From positions 48,828 through 112,827 of the forward strand of contig BCJX01000006.1 in NCBI GenBank assembly GCA_001600415.1: a stretch of DNA of 64,000 nt, in the 5' to 3' direction. Each line of letters starts with the position of its first letter. Within the stretch, counting starts at the first letter, position 1. A program made the position numbers and the translations under genes. The notes beneath the pieces were generated by a model, which saw only the letters and a list, made by a program, of their open reading frames with translations, ran no database searches and was not told the DNA's origin. Positions 10,592 through 21,062 of the stretch are shown in pieces. The stretch comes from Pascua guehoae. Taxonomy: Eukaryota; Basidiomycota; Tremellomycetes; Trichosporonales; Trichosporonaceae.

Positions 10592-13348
10592 ATGGCCGCC
10601 CCCGGTGGTCAAGGAGGTCTGCCTCCCCATCCTGAGCACCCTTTCTCTCAACCATCGAGTCGGGGGGCCACCCCAATCGTCCCCAACACCCCCGACCCGA
10701 GCTCCGCTACCCTCCAGGCGATGACCAGTGCTCCGGCCACACCTTCTGGCCCATGGACCAGCACCGGTCCCCCGCCTATACCCACTCGACGTCGCCCCAT
10801 TTCGGTGACACTTCCTTTTTCTCGGGACAACACTCCCGCCACACCAGCTCCATCCGGCTCAGGAGCCCCAGGATTTGTTCCGCCCAACCACCCTAGGAAC
10901 CCCATGTTCGCAGACCCTGCCTTCCAACCAGGGTCTGGTGGTACACCCCTGACCCCACCCGCGACATTGACTGGCACGGTTCAACCTCAGCACCAGTCGA
11001 TGATGACTACCATCATTGGTTCCCAGGACTCGGCGTCATTCGCCACGCCGCAAGGCAACCCCTTTGTGGTTCCCCAACTGACCGGCACTCTACCCCCGAT
11101 CCCAGCATCGCGGGAACCCACAGCACACAGCCAGGACACCTCCTCCACAGAGCAGTCCAGGCACTCTCGGGCGGCAACGACCAGTTCTGCGGCACCAACT
11201 GGAACTGCGGGACCCTTGGGCATTGCTGCGGCAACAGGCGGACCATCCCGCACGGTCCGAATCCAAGACTCTGGCCGTTTCTGAAAGGATCCCGATGACA
11301 ACTGGTGGCAAGCCATTCCCGACCCTTCCCAGACTGAAGGATATCGATGGCAATGGTGCCCCGTAGAGCCACCGGGCCTAGCCAATGTGCCGCCTCAGTC
11401 ATCCCTGCCAATCCCATTCCCCACCAGCCTGCAGCACATGCCGGGAGTAATTCTGTTGCCCTCCTCTCAGTCTTCAACATGACCCCCATCTTGTGGTGGA
11501 GGGACCGCAACCCCACAAGCTGGCCCTTCTGGTGCACCACCTGCACCATGGCCACCGGAGCAGTCTCCCGTGGGACAGCCCTCTGTTGTTCAAGGGCCCA
11601 GGCCTCAGCCCTCGCTCTTGAGCATGAAGGGCCTGACAACCCAAGCCAGGTCTCAGCAAGGCACAAGTTCGCTGGCTGCTCCCTCGCCGGATTACAACTT
11701 CAACGCAGTCCTGCATGAGTATGGCGTCAACACTGGGCGCCCCGACATCACGGCCATGCAGGCCTCATTGGAAAACAACTTCTGGGACCTGGTTCAACAA
11801 CGGCGTGCTGAGTACCAGCAGCAACAACAGCAGACCACCGGGTCAGCTGTCCACGGCCGCCAGACTGCAAGGGTGCAGTACCAGCAACAACAACGAGCTC
11901 CGGCACCACGGGGCCCACCGCCCCCTCTGAATCTGGGCCCTCACGCAGCCCAGCCGCCCCGGCCCCTGTCCCTCCTGCCTCAAGCTTCACCCCCAAAGCA
12001 AGTGACGCCCCCGCAGGTGACATCCTTCAGTGGCCCTCCCCAAGGTCACTCGACGCCTGCGCAACTGCGCCAGCACCTGCAGGGACAGGCTACCACCACC
12101 GAGACCAAGGACTCCTCTCCTCCTCTGTCTCAATACCAGGGTAAACCCAAGGCACCGCCCATGGGTAACCCACCCCAAGGGGATATGAGCTCCGCCTATC
12201 CACTGAATCCTGGTGCCCACGCCGAGTACAAGAAGATGAACTCCCCTCATCTTCAACCGGCACCTGGAGGTCCAGCCCCACCCCCATTGCCAACTGACCA
12301 AACAACCCAGGATGCCCTACTCCAGATCCTGGATAGGTTGTCCAGAAATCAGTTGGCCCTAGTGGCTCCCCCTCCACCCATCCAGTCTATATGCCCAGCA
12401 CCCTCGGATACTGCCCGTGGGCCCCGTCCTCGGTTGACAACCTTCAAGGGCACCGACAAGACTGAGATGGCTTCCTTCCTCCGTCATCTCGAATTAGTCC
12501 AGGATGCTTACCCTGACTACTACGTCAATGATGAGAGGAGGATCCAGTTGCTTGAGCAACAACTGGAAGGAAAGGCTGCTCAATGGTTCTCCGCCATGTC
12601 CCAGGCAACCGACACATGGAACGGTTTGTGGAACGCCACACTCACGGCGTTCAGGTTGCACTTCGGTGACCATGACGAGGAGAACCGCATCTGCAACCTT
12701 TGGTACAAGGGCGACGAGATCAAGATGGTTGGCGACCTTGACGATTACTATGCCGAGTTCTCCCTTGCCCATGCGATTATTCACAACACCGACAAATGCG
12801 ACGCCATGCACCGGTTCTTCACTGGGCTGACCAACGCCTTGGCCAGCAAACTCAGTGAGAAGATCGACGACTTTGCCACCATGGTAGAGCTTTACCATGC
12901 TGCACGTAAGGCCCAGCGGGCCATCGACCTCCTCAAGGTCACGCACCCCCATGCCCGTACCTAGTTCGGCACGACCACGCCCGCTGCCACCACGTCGTCG
13001 ACGACACGGACCTGTCCTTCTGCAGCCTCTGGCTCATCTGCAAAGATGGTAGCCACATCCGCTCCCAACGCCCCCGCCGCGTCTGGTCCTCAATGGACCG
13101 TATCTTTTGCCCTCTCGCGCCCGCGAGGCCCTCTGACCCCAGAGGCCCGAGGCATTTGCGAAGAGCAAGACTTTTGCTTCGTCTGCTGCAAGGCTGGCCA
13201 CTGGGCAGCTGAATGCCCTGAGGCTGACCCACGTCCAGTACGAGCAAATGTCGCCGAGGCTGGCGAGCTCGACACCATTGTCGAGGACCTCGAGCACCCA
13301 CCCTCCCAGGTCGACCAGGACCAGGGAAACGACAACTACCACGCATGA
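10592..13348 (+). pseudogene. Element G gag
   Basis: One frame from ATG 10592 to a TGA that overlaps the next ATG (ATGA at 13345-13348). The N-terminal two-thirds is low-complexity Pro/Ser/Thr/Gln sequence. The capsid region (about 12430-12950) begins LTTFKGTDKTEMASF and contains the AQWFSAMSQ and DLDDYYAEF blocks. A CCHC knuckle, CFVCCKAGHWAAEC, lies at about 13175-13216. Three in-frame stops break it: TGA 11282, TGA 11480 and TAG 12962. Each could come from CGA or CAG by a C-to-T change. Confidence 0.8.
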
Positions 13349-14303
13349 TTGAGCCCCACGCGTCGGTTCAAACTGTGAATAGCTCAACAGTTCCCTCGCT
13401 GGCGACGGCTTCAACCTCCCTGCCGACACCAGCAGATACCCCCACGCTTCCGCCTCCGCCGGTCCTTAGACCACCAGGATCCTCTGCCTCCCATGGCAAG
13501 ACCTTGGTCAAAGAAAAGGTGCAATTGCCGTTTCACCTCTGCGTTGACATCACCTTGATGTTTAATGGAGTAACCTCCTTAGCCAGAGCCATGATTGACT
13601 CTGGCTGCTCCGATGACATCATTGATGTTAAGTTTGCAGTGACGCACTGCATTCCAGTGCATACACTAGGCCAACCCCTTACCCTGAAGCTCGCTGATGG
13701 AACCCTGGCCCGACAAGGAGCCATCACCCATTCCACCAAGAACTTGAGAGTAGGAATCGGCCAACACAAGGAAATGAACTTGTTCCGAATCATGACCATC
13801 GCGGACTTCGACATTCTCCTAGGAATGCCTTGGCTGTGCAAGCACGACCCCACCATCGTGTGGTCTGCAGTCTCGATCTTCTTTGAATCCGACTACTGTA
13901 TGGACCAGTGTCTTCCTCCTCCCGGGCCTGTCGGCTCCCCCGACAGCATACAACTATACCCGATGGCCCCTCATGCTCGCGTATGCTTCGGCGACCACAC
14001 ATGACCCAACCGTCCCCCACCGCCGCAGATTGTGGAATCCTTTATGCACCAATTCCTCATCTGCAGTGAAGGGAGTGAAATACCCCCAAATGAGAATGAC
14101 TGCGCCGGCCCTCATTTGAAACCTGACATATCCTCTGATGCCATGGTGATGCCGACCACCGAACCCCCGTCACCGGCATCTCCCCCTGACACCCTGGGCA
14201 ATACCGACACGACCCGTGCGCCAGTCCCCTTGGGCCCCGGTGAGTTTGAGACAGACACAGAGTGTCACAACGGTGCCCTACTTTTACATGCCTATTCAAG
14301 TTT
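13345..14303 (+). pseudogene. Element G protease, truncated pol start
   Basis: The frame is -1 relative to gag and starts with an ATG overlapping the gag stop. The retropepsin motif IDSGCSDDIID is near 13591, and the second box ILLGMPWLCKHDP near 13813. The frame closes at 14004, and a decayed continuation (14032-14303) still aligns with the linker before RT in B. The element is cut by the LTR of F at 14304. Confidence 0.75.
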
Positions 14304-14667
14304 TGTTGAATAGTCGCGCACTTAAAAAGGTGCGCGACCCAATAGCGATGCATGGCAAATATTCTCAAGTACTCCTGGATTGGAACTCGGCGCCATGTGT
14401 CGGAAATATACTCAGCTATATAGCAGAGCCTGCAGTATTCGAAAATCTTCGACGTCGAATATTCTCGAGTACTGTAAAAAGGCTGGACTTCGTAACTTGG
14501 TAGATCAGCTTTGCTGATCTCATCATACTTGAGAAAACTCGTCACTCATCGTCATTATAGAAAACTCGATCCTTGCTACCTAAGACACTACTCGAGAAAA
14601 CTTGTTTTGTCATTTGCAAAACCCTGCAGTCTTATCTCGTCGAGACCCGCAGAGGCTACTCAGATGG
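14304..14667 (+). mobile_element. 5' LTR of element F, first part
   Basis: Starts TGTTGAATAG. C inserted into this LTR; the remaining 47 bp are at 59216-59262, ending CTGTGACA, for a total LTR of about 411 bp. It has a 9-bp hairpin near the start (GTCGCGCAC 14313-14321 with GTGCGCGAC 14330-14338), a TATA-like gtaaaaagg (about 14475) and gctttgctgatct at 14508-14520, which pairs with the primer site at 59265-59277. That pairing across 44 kb is what joins the two halves. Confidence 0.75.
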
Positions 14668-15276
14668 TGTGATAAAAGTGTTGAAACCCTTTTCAAACTT
14701 ATCACCTGGGCGGGGGGCCTATCTCCTAGACAGAGGACAGGAAGGCGACAGAGGAGAACTGGAGGAACAAGAGAGGAGGAAGGCCAGGCCGCAGAGCAAG
14801 AGGGGTAGCGGTCATGTTAGACGGCTGTGTCTCTGGCTTGCCACTTGGATACATAGGGAAGGGAACAGGGAGGAGGGTGCAGGAGGATGTTGAAGGTCCA
14901 AGGAGGGTGAGGTCGAGTTGGTCGAGGTGTGCTGGTGTGTGTCAAGAGAGAGGGGGTCGAGGTGTGTGTGTGTGTGAGACTTGTGAAAGTGGGAAGGTGT
15001 GAAGAGTGTGATCCATTTCTGAGGAGGTCTGAGGGCTTCAGACCCCTCCTTTTTATATCTTATCATTAACTACAGGGAACAAATAAACAAAGACACTTGA
15101 ATAGTAGGATTGCCAATAGCAAAGGCCGGATTGGCAATCCTCGACGTTTGTCTCGACGTTTCTGTCGACGTATTGGTCATCGTATTGGTCGTTCGACGTT
15201 TCTGGTGACGAGGAGCTTGACGTTTCTGGCGACGAAGCTTTGTCAGCAATGATCATGTCATGTCTGGTTCATGACA
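14668..15276 (-). mobile_element. 3' LTR of element C
   Basis: A 609-bp LTR. Compared with the 5' LTR (58524-59210, 687 bp) it lacks about 78 bp of a short repeat built on 'gagctcgacgtttctggcga'. On the minus strand the last bases before it (about 15277-15300) include agcgggagctcc, the probable polypurine tract. Confidence 0.88.
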
Positions 15277-15378
15277 GGAGCTCCCGCTCTAAGGCCGAAG
15301 TCCACTGAGGCGGGAGTCCAGTTGGTGTTGTATGCCTGGTGATGGAAAACACACTATGACTAGAGTTTTGGGTTTACA

Positions 15379-16154
15379 CTAGTGTAGTGTGTTTCTTTTT
15401 CGAGTCGGTTTTGGGAAGTGGTGCTGCGGATCCTTTTTGTTTTGTCGGTAGAATTTTCGATAGGGAGTTGTGTCGTGAACATTCTCCCAAGGTTCCCATG
15501 AGTCATTCTCACTGGAGTAGTCCTTCCAGTGAACAAGGTAGTCATAACCATTATCTTCAGGGTTGACATGGGAGTCAAGGATTCGATCGATAATGTATTC
15601 TTCTTCTCCTTCAACTTCGATGCTAGGAGGAGGGTCTTGAGGTTGATTTGGATGTCCAGGATGAAGCGGTTCCAGGAGGGAGACGTGGAAGACAGGGTGA
15701 ATCGCCATTGATGGAGGTAGGTCGAGTTTGAAGGCCAAGGGGGATTGAGTCAGCTTGAGGATCTTGAAGGGGCCTAACATCTGTTGATCGAGTTTGGCGG
15801 AAGGTCGGGCTGTCGTGATATTCTTTCGCTTGAGGAAAACAAGTTGGCCTTTCTTGAATGAGGGTGTGTCCTTGATGTAACGATCATAGTACTTGCTCAT
15901 GTTGGCTTGAGCAGTCTTGAGATTTGAAATGAGTGTCATGTGGATGTTCTTGAGGCGTTGCAGGTAATCATTTGTGGCTGGCACAGATGAACTTGGTACT
16001 GCAGTCGATGGGTCCTGGGGATGGAAACCATAGTTTGCTTCAAAGGGCGTAAACTTGGTTGAAGTGTGGACAGAGTTGTTGTATGCAAACTCAGCCAGGT
16101 CGAGGAAGTCGCACCAGTCATTTTGATCATAGTTGCAGTAATGGCAAAGGTACT
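15379..16154 (-). pseudogene. Element C integrase C-terminus and chromodomain
   Basis: Continuation of the C integrase beyond the B insertion; the frame is open from 16154 down to 15379 and matches the frame at 24931-25624 once B and its TSD are removed. It begins in the AEFAYNNSVHTST block, followed by the conserved KKGQLVFLKRKNI and LDQQMLGPFKI boxes. A chromodomain (EYIIDRILDSH ... YLVHWKDYSSEND) ends the protein at about residue 190 of this fragment. Confidence 0.88.
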
Positions 16155-16773
16155 TGTCACGATCTGGATGACTTAGTCGTTTCTACGCGGTGTCGAAATC
16201 ACGTGACCGACAATCATGTGACGATATGACCTCCACCACCACTCGACTCGGTTTGCCACTCGAGACAACAAGCAACAAGAAATCATGCACGTCGTCTTGA
16301 CAGCACACAGTACATGCTTCACAATGCCTCGCGAAGCACACACACCATGCTGTCGATCGTGCATGTCGGCGCTACTACTACAGGTTCTACCACCGACCCA
16401 GAGTGCCACGCTTGTAGACTAGGCCTAACTCCATATCCCCCGCACAGCTCCTACTCGTACGCTCGCTGGGGTACATAGTTCAGCACTGTCCGTAGTTTGT
16501 ATCTCCAAGCCATGCAACTACAAGTCTAGTCTCGACAACCAGTTGCCTTGGCATTTGCCCTCTCCGACACCTCCGCGGCGCCACCTCCGTCTCCGCTCCA
16601 TCCTTCCGTCCTTCCGCATCCCCTCTGCATGCGTGTCGCAGCAACCCCCTGGCCCCGGCACCTTCTTTTAGGTCATCAATCCCATGAGTCCGATGCCGTC
16701 TTGCAGGTGGAGACGGAGTGGCGGTGCTAGGTTTGTGTTCGGTTCCCAAGCCTTCACCGTTCGGCTCGCGACA
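16155..16773 (+). mobile_element. 5' LTR of element B
   Basis: A 619-bp LTR, TGTCACGATC to CTCGCGACA. aagccatgcaac at 16507-16518 is complementary to the primer site, with a TATA-like ggtacatag about 35 bp upstream. In the first 190 bp or so it differs from the 3' LTR at about 12 sites, all CpG versus TpG/CpA. Confidence 0.93.
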
Positions 16774-16775
16774 AG

Positions 16776-16787
16776 GTTGCATGGCTT
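16776..16787 (+). promoter_or_regulatory. Self-priming primer binding site of B
   Basis: gttgcatggctt is an exact 12-nt reverse complement of aagccatgcaac (16507-16518) in the LTR. It also sits in a small hairpin (catggc...gccatg, 16780-16796). The first in-frame ATG of gag (16781) lies inside it. Confidence 0.85.
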
Positions 16788-19774
16788 CCGGCCATGAACC
16801 CGCTGACCAGGGATCTAGTTCCCATCCTTTGGGCAGCTTCGCTGCACCGCCCCTCCCCTCCGCCCCCTCCGGTACCTCCGTTACCGAGTCGACTTCGTCA
16901 TCAGACACACAGTCTGTGACGACACCAAGTGCTCGTTTGAGTGCCGACACACGATACACGTCAACTCGGCAACCCATCCGGCGCCCAAGGCAGTCGACAG
17001 CACCCTCTGACATCGACCCCCTGCTCTTCCAGCGACGTCAGACACACAGCGANTTCCCGCGCCCCTTGGGTCTGGTTCCCATACTGGACCCCGCTCGCAT
17101 CATTCCCGAGGTAGCGATCGGAGGATCACCAACTCCGACCCGACCCTCGTTCCCAGATGACCAACGACATATAGGTCAAGACTCCGGTGGACAACTCCCC
17201 GTTTTCCAAATCCCAGACGTACACCCACTGGGTTCCACCTCGTCCGTACCTCCTTCTTCGTCGTCCTCGTCGACATCGGCTCCGTACATGGAGTTCAACA
17301 CCCCGCACTTGTTCCCTTCCTCCCCACGAGCAAGTGGACCACCGATGTCGGCCCCCTCGCACCCAGCCACGCCTGCCCCCAATGCCATCACTGGTAGTGG
17401 CCACACCAGTGACCAACAGCAACAGTCACCTGTGGCTGCCCCTTCTCCCGCCCCTTCAGCCCCCCCTCGTGGCGCACACGCGGACAATACCCGCGTGGCT
17501 GTTCAAACCTCTGGTGGAATCACACCACCGTCGACCCATCTGTCCGACTGAACCGGCTTCTCCAACGTCCAGCTCCAATGGCCAAGAGGTAGACGCGGTC
17601 CCAACCCTCAAGCAGTGACTCTGTCTGCCCCCTCGGATCCGTCCATGAGCTTCAGGAGCCCCCTCGGTCAGACCACGAGCACCCAGCCCCCGCCCCAGCA
17701 ACAGTCGGCCCCTAGGGACGACAACCAAGGCGACGCTGGGCCTGCTCAAAGGTCAAACGTTGGTCATGTGACCCCGCCCCCGACGGACATTGTGCAATGA
17801 GCTCAGATGTTCCTCGACGCGCTCCTTGCGCAGCCACAACCCTTCCCACCGCACTTGAACACTGGCGACGTCAGTGCGATTGTCATGTCTGCCGAGTTTT
17901 CAGCTTGGAACCTGTGCCTCCTCAACAACTACGAGGCCCGTGTTCAAGCTCTAGGAGAGACCGACTCTCATCGAGAGCGAGCTCGGCAAGCGTCCATGGG
18001 ACCGTCCCCTGGTGCACGGCAAAGCACCAGCCCGAGGAGCCTNGTACTGGCGCAAGGCCAGGCNCAAACGACTGTGACTCCTCGCCAAGACCCATTTGGC
18101 AACATCCATGATGCTCTTGGGTTGACAGCGACACCTCCAGTCCCTCCCCCGCCGACACGACCACTGCCCTCGCTGCCGGCAGGGCCTTCCGGCGCAACCT
18201 TGGCGGCACAGGCCCCACAACTTGCGGGACGTCACCCCCGCACAGACCAGTCCCAAGCCTCGTGGCAACCGGTCTCGCCCAGTGGCCAGCCTGTCGACCT
18301 CCTCACCCAAGTCCCAACAGGTGGCTCTCAAGCGCCTGTTGGGCAGACCATCCAACACTCTGCGGCTCTCCTGGCGCACCAACAGCAACCAGTCGCTGCT
18401 GGTGCCCCAGCTCAACACGTCCGTGCTGCTCCCCGTCGTTCTGTTGGACACCCGTCTTTGTCGGTGCCTTCGCAACCATCAACACCAACACCAAGGGACC
18501 CTTGTCAACCTCCTCCGGCCCCTCTCGTTGGCCAACTGCTGCCCCTGTCGCCGCACCAGCAGTTGAGATCGCCGCCTCCCGTCCCTGTTGCCTCCCGCCC
18601 TTGTTCGGTGGCACAGCAAACCCACCAGCCAGCACAGTCATGGCACACGGTTCCCGTCACCCCTGGTTTGCCTCCTGTCCCCCAACTCCCTCCAATGACT
18701 CCTCCGCCCCCGGCTCACGTACCTGCTGCTGCTCCCATGCAGGAGGTCCTTCAACCAATGCCAGCGACATCGGACCAGTGGGCGGCCATGTTTGAGGGCC
18801 TGATGCAGTCTGCTGGGCGAGCACCGGCTCCCGCGGCTGCACCAGCCCCTCTGGCAACCCCTCGCACCGATCCTGGTGCCCCTCAAGCCAAGCTTCCCAC
18901 CTTTAGTGGAGAGACCAGCAAGTTTAGCGCGTTCCTTCGCCGGATTGAGCAGTTGTTTCAAGACTACCCCAACAACTACTTGACCGGTTCGCATAAGATC
19001 ACCTTTGTTGGCTCCCTACTCGAGGGAGAAGCGTCCAAGTGGTTCGAGACAGGCATTCGTGCGACCCGAGCCTGGGACGGCAACTGGGAAGCGTTTAGGT
19101 CTGAGTTCCAACAGACCTACGCNGACCAGGACGAACTCCGCCAAGCGCGCAAGCGTTGGCATGATGGTAAGGTTGTAATGCGAAACAACCTCCAGGAGTA
19201 CTGGAACGATTTCCGGTACCACCGCTGTCTCCTTGGTATCGCGGACGAGCAATCGTGCGTGTACCTTTTCTGGAAGGGTCTTCCCCGTTGGCTTGTGGAG
19301 CGCAGCAACGACATCGACGTCGAGGACTTCGACAACNTCGACGCGCTCTACCANGTTGTCTACAAGCGTTACCGAAGCTTGCAGGCCAACCAGTCCAGCC
19401 ACCCCTCCCCGTACAGCAGAACGACNACTTCTTCCTCTGCTGCGGGCCCTTCCCGCCAGCCAGCCGCTGCGGCCGCTGCTGGAAAACCTCGGACGTCAAC
19501 GACTTCGGCAACCGTCGCGTCCCCGACCCCACGTGGTGGCTCAGCACCACTCAAGGTCGACCCAGAGGCCTACGGACAACGGGACATCCCCGGCGTCCAC
19601 GGCCCTCTCACCCCTGCAGTCCGCGAGCTCTGCATGAAACACAAGTTGTGTTTCGTGTGCCGCAAGCCTAACCATTCGGCGGCACAGTGCCCAGATGCCC
19701 GCACTCCTCGTCGCACTGCCCTCGGTGCAGTAGAGGAGTTTGCAGAAGAGCCAGTTCCCGACCTGGGAAACTGA
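16781..19774 (+). pseudogene. Element B gag
   Basis: A single frame from about ATG 16781 (start uncertain) to TGA 19774, with TGA codons at 17549 and 17798 that fit CGA. The N-terminal part is Pro/Ser/Gln-rich and disordered. The capsid region (about 18890-19400) starts LPTFSGETSKFSAFL and includes EASKWFETGI. A CCHC knuckle CFVCRKPNHSAAQC lies at 19648-19689. The 17807-19774 part is open for 655 codons apart from a few N bases. Confidence 0.85.
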
Positions 19775-21062
19775 AGACCCTCCATGCGCCTGAGCAACGT
19801 GTGGCGGGTAACCTTGTTCATTGCTCTGTTCCTGATTCCGCCCTGGACGATGTTGTCGCCTCCGCCTCCGCCTCTGTGTTCATCGGTTCTCCCCGTTCCT
19901 CGTCGTCGACTGATACCCAACTCCCCACATTGACGGCATCTGTATCAAGTCACCGTGCTCCGGTATCACCCTTGTCCGTTCCGCCGCCGACTTCTGGCCC
20001 TGACCACATCACCGAGGTCAAGGGTCTCCTCAAACAGCCACAGCTTCCGTTCTTCCTCATCATCTCCCTCAAGTTCACCATTGGTGACATGCACTCCATC
20101 TGTGTCGCCATGGTAGACTCTGGAACGAACGTGAGCATGATGGACGCCAACTACGCCAAGAAGCATCAAGTCCCAACACTTGAGCTTACTCGGCAACGTG
20201 GACTCAAGCTTGCTGATGGGACCGAGGCTGCGCCCCTCACCCATAAGACAGCATTGCTCCACACGCGTCTCGGCTCGCACGTCGAACAGATGGAATTCTT
20301 GATCGCCAAGATTCAAGAGTTCGACGTGCTCATCGGCATGNATTGGTTGGTCAAGCATGACCCGTACATCAAGTGGTCAACGCTCGCCATCCAGTTCACT
20401 TCGGATTACTGCAAGGCAAATTGCCAAGCACCATCCTCCTCCTCGGTGAAATCGCCTAGCGGGTCTGGCGGTTCACCCACCAAGAACATTCTCCGGCCCC
20501 TGCTTCGTGGCAAAGTTAAGTTCATGAAGCGCGACAAGCCCAATACCCCCGTCCCGAAGCAAGTAGTTGAGGCCTTTATGCAACAACTACTCCCGTGCTT
20601 CTTGAGTGATGGCATTGCTCCTCTGCTGTCACTCGTTTCCCCTCCGCCCGCTCTTCCAGCCGTGGCCACGACTATGGAACCCACGCCACGTGCTGCCGTC
20701 ACGCCGGAGTTAGCCGACGATGGAAGCAAACTCGCCTCTGAGGAACCAGAGGAGGTTGAGACGCTGATGTGGCACCCACACTCAGCAGCCTCCTTCCTTC
20801 TGCTCCAATACGAGGACGACGCTGTTCCTGCCCAACCGTTCGTCTACTCCTCCATGGGTCTAGTCACGTCTCCCGATTCTGGTCTGGACCTCGAGTGCGC
20901 TAGCGCCAAGTTGACCGACCCCGATCCCGATGACTACGACGATCCACTCTCCACCCTCGTGCCGGACCGCAACGAGATTGCCAAGGTCGTACCCGTTGAA
21001 TTCCACGACTACCTCGACGTGTTCTCCAAGACCAACAGCAATCGCCTTCCGGCACACACACA
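19687..21062 (+). CDS. Element B protease
   Basis: The frame is -1 relative to gag and overlaps its end, which is the usual gag-pol arrangement and consistent with programmed frameshifting. The retropepsin motif VDSGTNVSMMD is near 20113, and the second box VLIGMxWLVKHDP near 20329 (one N). A Ser/Pro-rich linker leads to EFHDYLDVFSK, the conserved block before RT. The frame is lost at the CA repeat around 21052-21064. Confidence 0.85.

Larger units (their letters stand above)
9644..14303 (+). mobile_element. Ty3/gypsy element G, 5' half
   Basis: 5' LTR, leader, gag and protease of a B-like chromoviral element. It is cut at 14303, where the LTR of F starts. The missing RT/integrase part should lie to the right of F, outside the window. 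Gag and protease align with those of B throughout (gag capsid, CCHC, DSG protease), and its LTR and primer site are diverged versions of the B ones. Confidence 0.8.

Noticed and set aside
14304..14667. Independent Ty1/copia solo LTR
   Set aside because: Its ends and the 13-nt pairing with 59265-59277 tie it to element F, whose gag starts just after.
16718..16780. ATG at 16718 as the start of B gag
   Set aside because: It lies inside the 5' LTR; the first in-frame ATG after the LTR is at 16781.
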